DNA from: Prochlorococcus sp. AG-347-J22
GTDB taxonomy: Bacteria; Cyanobacteriota; Cyanobacteriia; PCC-6307; Cyanobiaceae
Direction of reading: 5' to 3'
DNA: 64,000 bases
Assembly (NCBI GenBank): GCA_003279005.1
Contig: QCBY01000002.1
Location: forward strand, 105,208-169,207
Shown here: positions 1 through 7,467 of the stretch, piece after piece
Numbering within the stretch: position 1 is the stretch's first letter
How the letters are laid out: the number at the start of each line of letters is the position of its first letter
Program-made: the position numbers and the translations under genes
Notes under the pieces: generated by a model
The model's input: only the letters and a program-made list of their open reading frames with translations
Told to the model about the DNA's origin: nothing
Databases searched by the model: none

Positions 1-428
1 AAGATTTGACAATAGGTTATAAGCCAGAGGAACATTTAATGCTTCTTTTTGAATCATTATGTAATTCTTCAAATTTTGAACCTTCAAAAATAAAGGATAT
101 TTCTAAGAAAACTCTTGAAAAATATAAAGAAAAATCTTTAGAAGAAATTTCTATTTTATTAAAAGAAAAAAGTGCTGAGAAACTATACTCCTCTAGAATA
201 TTGAATATAGGTATTTACCTCATAATCGGTAACGCTAATGATTTCAAAGAGTTAAAGGATTCTGAAAAAAATAAAGCTTTTGCTGGTATCATTAAAAATT
301 TAAATTTATCTGTTATTAAGGCAGAGAAAGATATTAGTATTTATAAAAGCACTATTAAGAAAATGGAGCAAGCTAGAGAACTTCTTCAAGAGTCAATAAT
401 TCAAAATAAGAAAAAAAAGGATAAATAA
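1..428 (+). CDS. psb29: Psb29/Thf1 photosystem II biogenesis protein, 3' part only
   Basis: This is the C-terminal part of a Psb29 (Thylakoid formation 1) protein. The frame is already open at the left edge, so the TTG at base 6 given in the ORF track is not the true start; about 60 residues should lie outside the window. The visible 140 residues contain the family's GYKPEEH block, then an alpha-helical region ending in a Lys-rich coiled-coil tail (KKKKDK). Known family role: photosystem II assembly and repair and FtsH stability at the thylakoid. It converges on the minus-strand petN group, with 15 bases between the stop codons. Identification is from recalled family sequence and is fairly secure. 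Confidence 0.82.
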   Translation, partial: DLTIGYKPEEHLMLLFESLCNSSNFEPSKIKDISKKTLEKYKEKSLEEISILLKEKSAEKLYSSRILNIGIYLIIGNANDFKELKDSEKNKAFAGIIKNLNLSVIKAEKDISIYKSTIKKMEQARELLQESIIQNKKKKDK

Positions 429-443
429 TCTCTAAATCAAAAT

Positions 444-602
444 TTATTTATGGATCCTTTTCTTATCTTTCCAAGAAATGTAAGAAATATAAATTACAGC
501 AATTGTTATTAGAGTTAGTAAAGTAAAAGATGAAAAAATAATAAACTTGTTTAAATAATCTTCAAAGCCATATGATACAAAATCAAATATCAATAGAACC
601 AT
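444..602 (-). CDS. Small membrane protein overlapping the 3' end of petN
   Basis: A 52-residue ORF absent from the supplied track. It starts at an ATG inside petN (+1 frame) and overlaps its last 20 bases. The product begins [12 protein letters not shown], has one strongly hydrophobic segment (about residues 20-42, [20 protein letters not shown]) and a basic tail ([10 protein letters not shown]), as expected of a single-pass protein with its C-terminus on the positive side. Tight overlap suggests translational coupling to petN. I do not recognise a family. The clean membrane-protein pattern argues for a real gene, but no homologue check was possible. Confidence 0.6.
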   Translation of the reverse strand: MVLLIFDFVSYGFEDYLNKFIIFSSFTLLTLITIAVIYISYISWKDKKRIHK

Positions 603-687
603 CACCATTTCTGCCCCAAACTACCATGGCAATTGAAAAAGTAAAAATTGCTGCCAGGGCAGCCCATCCTAATTGAAAAATCATCAT
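583..687 (-). CDS. petN: Cytochrome b6f complex subunit PetN
   Basis: Too short for the ORF track. It encodes a 33-34 residue protein (M)[33 protein letters not shown]: one membrane span followed by the conserved VVWGRNG block of PetN (subunit VIII of cytochrome b6f). PetN is needed for assembly and stability of the complex in the thylakoid membrane. Two adjacent ATGs (687 and 684) are possible starts; the second gives the usual family length. A second small membrane-protein ORF overlaps its 3' end, so the two are probably one transcript. Confidence 0.93.
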   Translation of the reverse strand: MMIFQLGWAALAAIFTFSIAMVVWGRNGDGSIDI

Positions 688-811
688 AATTTAATTACTA
701 ATCTAAATATAACAGAACTTCTAAATTTTTTTTATTAATCAAGTAATATTCAAATAAAAATTGATTTCTCAGAAATACAATCTTATAAATATAATATAAA
801 TAAAGATTATT

Positions 812-1090
812 TTGGGCAGAGTTGTTTTAAACCATAGTACGCATATTGAGGGTTTAATACCAGTCCTTAAAAAACTAGCATTAAACAAAAGAATTAAAAT
901 TATAACTCCAGCGATAATATCAAGATCCAGAGGAAAATGCACGAACTTGGTAATTAGGATTTCCGTAAAAACAATCAATGGTTACAAAGCTATTGCTAGA
1001 AAAGGAAAAACAACCCAAGAAGTTTTTATTTCAACTGATTTAAGTAAAGATCAATTAAAAAATCTTTTAGATCATTGCAGTCAAAGTTAA
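812..1090 (+). CDS. Conserved cyanobacterial protein, DUF2103-like
   Basis: A 92-residue protein whose only in-frame start near a plausible 5' end is TTG. The sequence GRVVLNHSTHIEGLIPVLKKL followed by ITPAIISRSRG and GYKAIARKGKTTQEVF matches my memory of the DUF2103 family (predicted metal-binding, function unknown). It is basic and compact, with no membrane segment or signal peptide. It is divergent from petN, so the roughly 120 bases between them should hold both promoters. Assignment to the family is from memory; function is unknown. Confidence 0.68.
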   Translation: MGRVVLNHSTHIEGLIPVLKKLALNKRIKIITPAIISRSRGKCTNLVIRISVKTINGYKAIARKGKTTQEVFISTDLSKDQLKNLLDHCSQS

Positions 1091-1130
1091 TGTTGAAAAT
1101 ATTATTTCTGCTTTTATAAGGTATAGAATA

Positions 1131-1337
1131 ATGAAATTTTTTTTCAATTCGCTTTTATATTTACTAGTTTTATTTTCATTTGAAAATAGTGCTTATTCAC
1201 TATCTGATAAGCAAATAAAAGAAATATGTGAAAAAAAACCTAGAAAATTATCCTGTGTTAAAAATTTACAAATCAAAAAATTAAATTTAATTCAAGGAAA
1301 TCGCATTGAAATACCTGTAATTCCATTCAAAAAATAA
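1131..1337 (+). CDS. Small secreted protein, unknown
   Basis: A 68-residue protein with a good signal peptide: MKFFFNSLLYLLVLFSFENSAYS, cleavage likely after AYS. The mature part is about 45 residues, basic, with two cysteines (Cys33 and Cys42) that could form a disulfide in the periplasm or lumen. It follows the DUF2103-like gene by 40 bases on the same strand and converges on the next gene. No family recognised. Confidence 0.62.
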   Translation: MKFFFNSLLYLLVLFSFENSAYSLSDKQIKEICEKKPRKLSCVKNLQIKKLNLIQGNRIEIPVIPFKK

Positions 1338-1344
1338 ATATATT

Positions 1345-1614
1345 TCAAATTTCAAATTCCGACTCAAATTGAGAAAAAGCTTTATTGTAATCAGTAATTA
1401 AATTTTCAGAATTATCATTAAAGCCCACTAACTCATAGTCATTTTTTAATTTATCGTATGTATGAACAACCTCGTTAAACGCGCTCATATATTCTTTTTG
1501 AATATCCTCATCGTCAATGTCATAAATCTTAGCCAATACTAATTCTACATTTTTTTTTGATGAATATATTTCCTTCTCAAAATCTTTATTTAACTTTCTC
1601 CTTTTTTTAGGCAT
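1345..1614 (-). CDS. Unrecognised acidic/helical protein
   Basis: An 89-residue protein with a basic start (MPKKRRKLNKDF) and an acidic, helical remainder rich in Asp, Glu and aromatic residues. It has no cysteine and no membrane segment. It faces the secreted-protein gene with 7 bases between stops, and an AT-rich upstream gap of 135 bases is shared with the divergent gene at 1750. No function can be assigned. Confidence 0.6.
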   Translation of the reverse strand: MPKKRRKLNKDFEKEIYSSKKNVELVLAKIYDIDDEDIQKEYMSAFNEVVHTYDKLKNDYELVGFNDNSENLITDYNKAFSQFESEFEI

Positions 1615-1749
1615 TATGTAATTACATATTTATATTATCAACTTACAATACTCAAAATTATGAATAAATTAAATTAAAAATTAAAAAATAAAAATATAGT
1701 TTTCAAATCAAAATAAAAACAGTATATTCCAAATAAGATTTCTGATAAT

Positions 1750-2187
1750 ATGGAGAAAAAAGAATCAAGAAAGGCTCAAGATATAAAAAATCCAACCTTT
1801 GAGACTAAAAATTTAAAAGCTTCTAGCAATTCAAATAATAAAAGAGATAAATCTCTTCCTTGGTGGGTGGAATTATTATTTGTTCAAATTGGTTTGCCAG
1901 ATAAATGGCTAATTAAAGTTTTAAAGACAAAGAAAAAAAGTAAAGAGTTAATTAAAAATGAAAAAAGAATAGTAGTTATTTTTTTATTTGTTTTAGGAGG
2001 GCTTATCTATTTTTATCCAGTAGTAAAATACTCTAAAAGTAAATTAGATTGTGAGACTATTGCTAAAAGCTATATTTTAGAGAATAAAAATTTAAAAAAA
2101 ATTAATGCGCAACAGTTGAGAATGTTATCTATTAATTTTTGTAATGGAGGTGATGAGATAAAACAAATTAAAAATCTGAAAGATTGA
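1750..2187 (+). CDS. Single-pass membrane protein, unknown
   Basis: A 145-residue protein. The first 75 residues are basic and hydrophilic, with a short PWWVELLFVQIGLPDKWL stretch at about residues 36-55 that may lie on the membrane surface. One clear transmembrane helix follows (about 77-92, IVVIFLFVLGGLIYFYP), then a C-terminal domain with two cysteines (in DCETIA and NFCNGG). The layout suggests an anchored protein with a small extracytoplasmic, possibly disulfide-bonded tail. Family not recognised. Confidence 0.65.
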   Translation: MEKKESRKAQDIKNPTFETKNLKASSNSNNKRDKSLPWWVELLFVQIGLPDKWLIKVLKTKKKSKELIKNEKRIVVIFLFVLGGLIYFYPVVKYSKSKLDCETIAKSYILENKNLKKINAQQLRMLSINFCNGGDEIKQIKNLKD

Positions 2188-2270
2188 TCTAAGTTTTAAG
2201 CCCAAATTAATTTCCTGAAACTAGAATAATTTATAATTTAAAAATTGATTTAAACTCAATTATTTATTTG

Positions 2271-2447
2271 ATGACTAATTTGAACCACAAAAAAGAAAAT
2301 GTAAAAATGCATTTAAGAGATTTAAGATTAGATTTAAAAAAAATGCATCTTGCTGTTACTGAAGAGTTATTACTTCCACAAGCTGATGAAGTTAAAACTC
2401 TAATCCAAAAAATGGATCAATTGTTAAAAGCAATAGAATCAAAATAA
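2271..2447 (+). CDS. Small helical protein, paralogue of the 3721-3927 gene
   Basis: A 58-residue ORF missing from the track (MTNLNHKKENVKMHLRDLRL...). Two predicted helices are separated by LLLPQADE. Its HLRDLRLDLKKM...LLLPQADEVKTLIQKMDQLL aligns with HLRYIRLELREM...LLPDINEAKEVHAQLDALYELL of the minus-strand gene at 3721-3927: same spacing and same core positions. That pairing is the best evidence that both are real genes. Function unknown; the helical-hairpin shape would suit a protein-protein adaptor, which is only a guess. Confidence 0.65.
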   Translation: MTNLNHKKENVKMHLRDLRLDLKKMHLAVTEELLLPQADEVKTLIQKMDQLLKAIESK

Positions 2448-2496
2448 ACTATAATTCAATTTAACTGCAAAAGAATTTCCAAAGAATTTAAATTAA

Positions 2497-2847
2497 ATGA
2501 AAAATTTTATAAAACTTACCCAATTATTATTTTTTATTGTATTTTTAACATCCTGTAAAACATCAGTTAATAAAGAGGAATTAATTATAAATTCGGAAGA
2601 TCAGAAAAGTGATCAAATAAATACAGCAAAGAGCAAAATGGAATTAAAATATTCTTGCGGAGAAGATGGGGTCTCAGAGTTTCTCAGTGATGGATGGATT
2701 ATTGTTGAGGAATATTCAGAAGAAAAAATATGTACCTGGAAATCTTTTCCAGCTACTAAAAATTGCGATATGGAAAAGGACAAAGGTTGTAAGATAACTA
2801 TTCCTGATAAAATAGGTGAAGAAAAAACTTATTTATTAGAAAAATAG
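2497..2847 (+). CDS. Small lipoprotein, unknown
   Basis: A 116-residue protein with a lipoprotein signal peptide: MKNFIKLTQLLFFIVFLTSC, lipobox LTSC with the lipidated Cys at residue 20. The mature part has a short linker and a globular region with four more cysteines (YSCGEDG, EKICTWKS, KNCDME, GCKIT), enough for two disulfides. It is probably anchored in the outer or inner membrane facing the periplasm. No family recognised. Confidence 0.68.
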   Translation: MKNFIKLTQLLFFIVFLTSCKTSVNKEELIINSEDQKSDQINTAKSKMELKYSCGEDGVSEFLSDGWIIVEEYSEEKICTWKSFPATKNCDMEKDKGCKITIPDKIGEEKTYLLEK

Positions 2848-2856
2848 TAAATATTA

Positions 2857-2985
2857 ATGCCTAATAATCAAGAGTATTTAATGGAATTAATACTTAAGAA
2901 ATTAAAAAATAACAAATCAAGAAAACTAAATTTAAAAAAGGAAGAATTTACTAAATTTATTAAATTCCTTATAAATAATAATTAA
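2857..2985 (+). CDS. Very small basic protein
   Basis: A 42-residue ORF (MPNNQEYLMELILKKLKNNKSRKLNL...) starting 9 bases after the lipoprotein stop. It is rich in Lys and Leu and predicted helical (amphipathic). The close spacing suggests cotranscription with the lipoprotein gene. No family recognised, and an ORF of this length could occur by chance in AT-rich DNA. Confidence 0.4.
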   Translation: MPNNQEYLMELILKKLKNNKSRKLNLKKEEFTKFIKFLINNN

Positions 2986-3059
2986 AAGTGAATAATTACA
3001 AATCGAAATAGTTAAACATCAAAGAAAACTAATACTATTTAAATAGTTATTAAAAATAA

Positions 3060-3155
3060 ATGTTCAATTTCTCAAGTTTAACTATATTACTTATATTTAT
3101 TTTTGTTCTAAGTATATACTTTTTATTTAGAGTTACTACTAAATCAAAAGATTAA
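3060..3155 (+). CDS. 31-residue single-span membrane peptide
   Basis: The ORF encodes MFNFSSLTILLIFIFVLSIYFLFRVTTKSKD: one hydrophobic helix (residues 7-23) and a basic C-terminal tail, the general design of the tiny photosystem and cytochrome b6f subunits and of many picocyanobacterial small membrane proteins. It does not match PsbM, PsbT, PetL or Psb30 as I recall them. Its reality rests only on composition. Confidence 0.42.
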   Translation: MFNFSSLTILLIFIFVLSIYFLFRVTTKSKD

Positions 3156-3178
3156 ATCAATTTTTTTTCATTTAATTT

Positions 3179-3361
3179 TTAAATAATTGGATCTTCTCTG
3201 AGTAATAAAACAGATTGATAATCAAAATCTTCTTTTATCCATTCTTTATATTCATCCAAAATGCATTTTTGATCATTTTGATCTAATAAATTAATTCTTT
3301 TCTTAGCATTATCAATTGCCATATTTATACAGAATTTATAATCATTAAAATTTTCATTCAT
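3179..3361 (-). CDS. Small hydrophilic protein, unknown
   Basis: A 60-residue protein beginning MNENFNDYKFCINMAIDNAKK, mixed-charge and helical, with two cysteines and no membrane segment. It converges on the 31-residue membrane peptide gene (23 bases between stops). Nothing identifies its function. Confidence 0.5.
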   Translation of the reverse strand: MNENFNDYKFCINMAIDNAKKRINLLDQNDQKCILDEYKEWIKEDFDYQSVLLLREDPII

Positions 3362-3460
3362 AGAACATTGTTAATTATCTAAATGTTAATAAAATATCTT
3401 CAATTTTTTGTATTACAAATAACATTAATAAAGATCCATTCCATAAGAGTATCAAGCAAT

Positions 3461-3476
3461 ACTGAATTAATTCAGT
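3461..3476. repeat. 16-bp perfect palindrome (operator candidate)
   Basis: ACTGAATTAATTCAGT reads identically on both strands. It lies 31 bases before the ATG of the gene at 3508, in the position of a core promoter or operator. There is no T-tract after it, so it does not look like a terminator. A dimeric regulator site is an inference. Confidence 0.4.
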
Positions 3477-3507
3477 TATATTTAGGATAATTGGTTAATT
3501 TAGAACT

Positions 3508-3693
3508 ATGCCATACGAAGCCGGAAGTAAAGAATGTAGACATTTGATAGAAGCTAAAGATAGTCTTTTATTAGCGATGGAATCATTAAGTAACATCAAT
3601 TCCACAGAAGTTTTACAAATACAAATAAGAGAAATTTATAATACCCTCGAGGTTATGCATGATAAGCGAAAAAAAATTGAATTTAGTTCTTAA
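3508..3693 (+). CDS. Small helical protein, unknown
   Basis: A 61-residue, mostly helical protein (MPYEAGSKECRHLIEAKDSLL...). Its C-terminus (REIYNTLEVMHDKRKKIEF) loosely resembles the C-terminus of the neighbour at 3721-3927 (LDALYELLSDKRKKKIKNEF), so the two may share an ancestor. A 16-bp palindrome precedes it. Function unknown. Confidence 0.58.
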   Translation: MPYEAGSKECRHLIEAKDSLLLAMESLSNINSTEVLQIQIREIYNTLEVMHDKRKKIEFSS

Positions 3694-3720
3694 TTAATAA
3701 TCAAAAATAACTCAAAAAAG

Positions 3721-3927
3721 TTAAAAATTTTCAAATTCATTTTTAATCTTTTTTTTCCGTTTATCAGACAACAATTCATAAAGAGCATCTAATTGTGCAT
3801 GAACTTCTTTTGCTTCATTTATATCAGGTAACAAATCATCCTTTATAAGCATTTGATACATCTCTCTTAGTTCTAGCCTTATATATCTGAGGTGTGAACT
3901 CACTTCCTCTCTCTTAGATGCACTCAT
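3721..3927 (-). CDS. Small helical protein, paralogue of the 2271-2447 gene
   Basis: A 68-residue protein (MSASKREEVSSHLRYIRLELREMYQML...) that aligns with the 58-residue product at 2271-2447 through HLRxxRLxL(K/R)xM and a central LLP followed by an EV/LD...LL helix. It has a longer Lys-rich C-terminus (SDKRKKKIKNEFENF). It converges on the gene at 3508, with 27 bases between stops. Two copies on opposite strands 1.3 kb apart suggest an old local duplication. No known function. Confidence 0.65.
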   Translation of the reverse strand: MSASKREEVSSHLRYIRLELREMYQMLIKDDLLPDINEAKEVHAQLDALYELLSDKRKKKIKNEFENF

Positions 3928-4058
3928 AAAAGCTCTTTATCTTTTAATTATACAATATTGCGTTAAAGAGAATTCCTATGGAACAATCTAAAAAAATATC
4001 TATTGAATAAGGAATCATTTATTAAATATTTTTAGTATTTTGCTATAATATAAATTAT

Positions 4059-4235
4059 ATGAAGAAAAAATTATCAAAAAAGAATTCCAAAATATTAATA
4101 AAAAAAGAGAAGAATGAGTTAGGTCAAACAAAAAATTCAGCCAAATTAATTTTATTTATATTTGGAGTTGGACCAATAATTGGAATAATAATTTTCTTAT
4201 ATAGTAAAGGATTTTTTAATTCCCCAAATATTTAG
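4059..4235 (+). CDS. Small basic single-pass membrane protein
   Basis: A 58-residue ORF not in the track. The first 29 residues are highly basic (MKKKLSKKNSKILIKKEKNE), followed by one hydrophobic helix (LILFIFGVGPIIGIIIFLYS). A Lys-rich cytosolic N-terminus with a single helix is a common plan in this genome. The GPIIG motif in the helix is distinctive, but I cannot tie it to a family. Confidence 0.55.
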   Translation: MKKKLSKKNSKILIKKEKNELGQTKNSAKLILFIFGVGPIIGIIIFLYSKGFFNSPNI

Positions 4236-4299
4236 TTTGAAAATAAAATTCTCAAATTAAAGAAATTAATAATTAAGCAAAATTTATAGCAACCAAGAA

Positions 4300-4503
4300 T
4301 TAAACAAACTTTTTGAGTGTGTATATTCTGAATTTAGCAATATTTCTGGCATTATTTGGATTTGAAATGACAAATGGGTGATCAGATAAAATTTCAATTA
4401 TCTTATCAATTTTATGGGTTATATCTTTACAATTAAATTTTTGCCATTCCTCATCAAAAGATATAGCAAAACTGTCTGCGTTATTATAAGTTTTATCTTT
4501 CAT
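4300..4503 (-). CDS. Small soluble protein, unknown
   Basis: A 67-residue soluble protein (MKDKTYNNADSFAISFDEEWQKF...). It has one cysteine and a basic C-terminal helix (RNIAKFRIYTLKKFV). It converges on the membrane-protein gene at 4059. No family recognised. Confidence 0.52.
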   Translation of the reverse strand: MKDKTYNNADSFAISFDEEWQKFNCKDITHKIDKIIEILSDHPFVISNPNNARNIAKFRIYTLKKFV

Positions 4504-4729
4504 AATAAATTGAAATTTAAAAGTTAAATTATCTTCATTGTTTACTCTAAAGGGAATTGATAATCATAAAAATAGATTTGAGTAGAAATTATCAAGAAGA
4601 TAATTTTGGAAAGAACTTTCTTAAAAGGTACTTGTAATACCATACCAAATTATGAATAATTAAGATCCCTTTAAATATTTGAACTCAATTTGACAGAAAT
4701 GTTACAATACTGACAAGTTAATAATTAAA

Positions 4730-5095
4730 ATGGAAAAACCAGTAAAGAGAATAGGATATTTACCTAGGAAAAGAGTTCTGGAAATTATAGACCAAATATC
4801 CAAGAGTGAATCTATAAGTAGGTCAAAAGTAGTTGGGATATTAGTGGAAGAAGCATTAGATGCTAGAGGTATAGCAAATTTTGGATATAGCAATTTGAGC
4901 AAGCCCAAATCGTTTATTTCTGAAAATCATATAGAAAATAAATCCATTAAAAATATTTCTGATTCAGAGGACGAATTTGTTGATGATAGCGGATATACAA
5001 TCTCATCTCACAAAACATTAGATAGATCTATATCAACTGCAGATATTGAATTGGCTAATAAAATTAATATTTTAAAAGAATCAGGTTTAATATAA
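4730..5095 (+). CDS. Ribbon-helix-helix-like protein
   Basis: A 121-residue protein. Residues about 5-48 (KRIGYLPRKRVLEIIDQISKSESISRSKVVGILVEEALDARG) have the strand-helix-turn-helix pattern of small ribbon-helix-helix (CopG/Arc-like) DNA-binding domains, including the SRSKVVGILVEEAL second helix. The remaining 70 residues are acidic, low-complexity and probably disordered. This may be a transcription factor or the antitoxin-like half of a lost pair; no toxin-like ORF is adjacent. The domain call is inference from pattern only. Confidence 0.55.
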   Translation: MEKPVKRIGYLPRKRVLEIIDQISKSESISRSKVVGILVEEALDARGIANFGYSNLSKPKSFISENHIENKSIKNISDSEDEFVDDSGYTISSHKTLDRSISTADIELANKINILKESGLI

Positions 5096-5237
5096 AAAAG
5101 ACGATAATTTATATCTTTCATAAGACATTAATGCACAATTTTCAATCTATTATTATTGTGTAGCCATAATTATTATTCATTATAAAATTATTTGAATATT
5201 ATTTAATATTCGAGTAAAAAATCTTTATTAATAAAAA

Positions 5238-6548
5238 ATGAAAGATATAAAATGTCCATCTTGTGGGAAAACCTTCAGAATTGATCCAAGTAGCTTTGAA
5301 GAAATACTTCTTCAAATAAAAGACGAGGAATTTAACAAACAAATAGAGCAGCGACTTCAACTCGCTGAAGAAGATAAGAAGAAAGGGATAGAAATTGCCA
5401 AACAAGAATTAAAAATACAGTTAATGGAGGATAGGCAGAAAAAAGATGCGAAAATTCAAGACCTGGAGTCAAAGTTGAATATCGCTGAAGAAAAAAAATC
5501 GAATGCATTAAATGAGCTAAATAATAAAGCTTCTAATAAAATTAATTTGTTAAATAATGAAATTGACAAATTGAAGAAGGACATAGAAAGACAATCAATA
5601 ATTAGTGATTTATCATTAAAGAATAAAGTAAGTGAAGCTGTAAATAATTTAGAAAAAGAAAAAACTTCCTTAATAAATTCTATTGAAAAAATGAAATTAG
5701 AACAAACTTTAAATGAGAAAGTAATTGAAGAAAAATTCAAGAACAAAATTACTGAAAGGGATTTAACAATTCAAGAATTAAGAGATATGAAAGCGAAACT
5801 ATCTACAAAAATGGTTGGGGAAACTTTAGAAATACATTGTGAAACTCAATTTAATCTTAATAGAGCAACCTCTTTTAAAAATTCATATTTTGAAAAAGAT
5901 AATGATGCAAGTTCAGGAAGCAAAGGTGATTATATTTTTAGAGAACTTGATGATAATAAAATTGAGATCGTATCAATTATGTTCGAAATGAAAAATGAAA
6001 TTGAAGGTGGATACCATAAACGTAAGAACGAAGAATTTTTTAGACAATTAGATAAAGATAGAACTCAGAAATCATGCGAATATGCTGTATTGGTTTCATT
6101 ATTAGAACCAGAAAGTGAATTATATAACTCTGGGATAGTTGATGTATCTTATAAATATCCAAAAATGTTTGTAATAAGGCCGCAATTCTTCCTACCAATT
6201 ATTTCTCTTCTAAGGAATGCCTCTTTAGAAGCTTTAAAATATAAATCACAAATAGATTTAATGAAGCGAGAAAATTATGACATAACAAATTTTGAAAGTA
6301 CTCTTGATCAATTCAAAAATGCAGTTGGTAAAAATGTATCTTTGGCCCAGGACAGATTTAATGAAGCAATTTCGGAGATTGAAAAATCTATAAGTCATTT
6401 ACAAAAAACAAAAGAGGCTTTGCTGAAATCAAAAAAACATCTTTTATCTGCTGATAGTAAATCGCAAGATTTAACAGTTAAAAAATTAATTAAAAATAAT
6501 CCAACAATGAAAAAGAAATTTAATGAATTGAGAAGTTTAGGAGAATAA
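5238..6548 (+). CDS. DUF2130 protein with zinc ribbon and coiled coil
   Basis: A 436-residue protein. The N-terminus has CPSCGKTF, half of a zinc ribbon or knuckle (residues 5-8). Residues about 25-200 form a long Glu/Lys-rich coiled coil. Residues about 195-350 are the conserved DUF2130 region (KMVGETLEIHCE, GSKGDYIFRE, IMFEMKNE, HKRKNEEFFRQLDKDR, CEYAVLVSLLEPES). A second coiled coil ends the protein. The acidic/Lys pattern (E..K, D...) in the core recalls PD-(D/E)XK nucleases, as suggested for the family, and the overall plan resembles RmuC. A nucleic-acid role is an inference. It stands alone on the plus strand, 140 bases after the ribbon-helix-helix gene. Confidence 0.72.
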   Translation: MKDIKCPSCGKTFRIDPSSFEEILLQIKDEEFNKQIEQRLQLAEEDKKKGIEIAKQELKIQLMEDRQKKDAKIQDLESKLNIAEEKKSNALNELNNKASNKINLLNNEIDKLKKDIERQSIISDLSLKNKVSEAVNNLEKEKTSLINSIEKMKLEQTLNEKVIEEKFKNKITERDLTIQELRDMKAKLSTKMVGETLEIHCETQFNLNRATSFKNSYFEKDNDASSGSKGDYIFRELDDNKIEIVSIMFEMKNEIEGGYHKRKNEEFFRQLDKDRTQKSCEYAVLVSLLEPESELYNSGIVDVSYKYPKMFVIRPQFFLPIISLLRNASLEALKYKSQIDLMKRENYDITNFESTLDQFKNAVGKNVSLAQDRFNEAISEIEKSISHLQKTKEALLKSKKHLLSADSKSQDLTVKKLIKNNPTMKKKFNELRSLGE

Positions 6549-6647
6549 TAAATTAATTTCGACTAGAGAAACATCATAAAAATTTCATTTTTATTAATTT
6601 ATTTACTAATCGAGATATAATGATAAAAATTATTATTTGAAAAAATA

Positions 6648-6935
6648 ATGGCTAATAACACTCCTATTTATAGTATTGCAAAGGAACTTGATATTGATAG
6701 TAATAGAATTATTTTAGCTTGCAAATCTATTGGTATACCTGCAAAAGGAGCAACAAAAAGATTAAATCAGGAAGAGTTAGAAAAAGTTAAAAATTACTTT
6801 GAAACTGGTAAAAACGTCTCTGAAGAAATAGTTGAGATAAACAAAAAGGTTACAAAAACAAAGAAGAAAAACTCTGAAGTAAAAAAAGACGCAAAAACAA
6901 ACTATTTCCCAAATAGACTTATTGGCAAATCTTAA
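6648..6935 (+). CDS. Free-standing IF2 N-terminal domain protein
   Basis: A 95-residue protein. Residues 5-52 (TPIYSIAKELDIDSNRIILACKSIGIPAKGATKRLNQEELEKVKNYF) match the small helical N-terminal subdomain of bacterial initiation factor IF-2 (IF2_N), which normally sits at the front of a much larger GTPase. Here it is followed only by a Lys-rich tail and no GTPase follows. A stand-alone nucleic-acid or ribosome-binding role is possible but unproven. It follows the DUF2130 gene by 100 bases, same strand. Confidence 0.65.
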   Translation: MANNTPIYSIAKELDIDSNRIILACKSIGIPAKGATKRLNQEELEKVKNYFETGKNVSEEIVEINKKVTKTKKKNSEVKKDAKTNYFPNRLIGKS

Positions 6936-7018
6936 ATAAAACAAATTTTTTCTTATTTCAAATTTGGAAAGCCACAGAAGAAATAACTAGTAAATTATTA
7001 TAAGTAAAAATACTTAAA

Positions 7019-7432
7019 ATGAAAATCACTGAGGCATTAAAAACTCTTGAAAATGCTTGGTCAAGAGAGGATGTTCTAATAAAAATTAAAAAAGGAGAAG
7101 AATCCGAAAAAATAATAAATGATTTCTTGAATACAAATAAACAAGAAATAGAGACACTCACTAATTTTATTAATCTAGAAGATAAAATTCTCCTAGGTGA
7201 GATAGAAAATCTATCAAAAATTGAATCAAAACTTATAAATAAAATTAAAAACTATAATTTTACTAAAAATGATTCTTCAATAAAAGAAAAAGTTCAAGAA
7301 TCCTTTCTAAAACATGAACCAAAAAACTTATTTAATTTAGGTTTGTTCATGATGAAATGGAGTAATAAATTTGTATTTATTTCTCTTTTAGTTATATCAG
7401 CAATAGCTTTAACTAAACAGGCATGGATATAA
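7019..7432 (+). CDS. Tail-anchored membrane protein, unknown
   Basis: A 137-residue protein: about 105 residues of charged helix (coiled-coil-like EKIINDFLNTNKQEIETL) followed by one C-terminal membrane span (FVFISLLVISAIALTKQAWI). This is a tail-anchored arrangement with the bulk in the cytosol. It lies 36 bases before the DNA-repair operon, on the same strand, so it may be cotranscribed. No family recognised. Confidence 0.62.
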   Translation: MKITEALKTLENAWSREDVLIKIKKGEESEKIINDFLNTNKQEIETLTNFINLEDKILLGEIENLSKIESKLINKIKNYNFTKNDSSIKEKVQESFLKHEPKNLFNLGLFMMKWSNKFVFISLLVISAIALTKQAWI

Positions 7433-7467
7433 TTAGCTAAATTATAATCAATTAATTTTTTGATTTT

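Noticed and set aside
769-978. 69-residue minus-strand ORF
   Set aside because: Antisense to the DUF2103-like gene, which has a recognisable family pattern.
5456-5746. 96-residue minus-strand ORF
   Set aside because: Antisense to the coiled-coil part of DUF2130; the reverse of Glu/Lys-rich DNA gives Phe/Leu/Ser-rich open frames.
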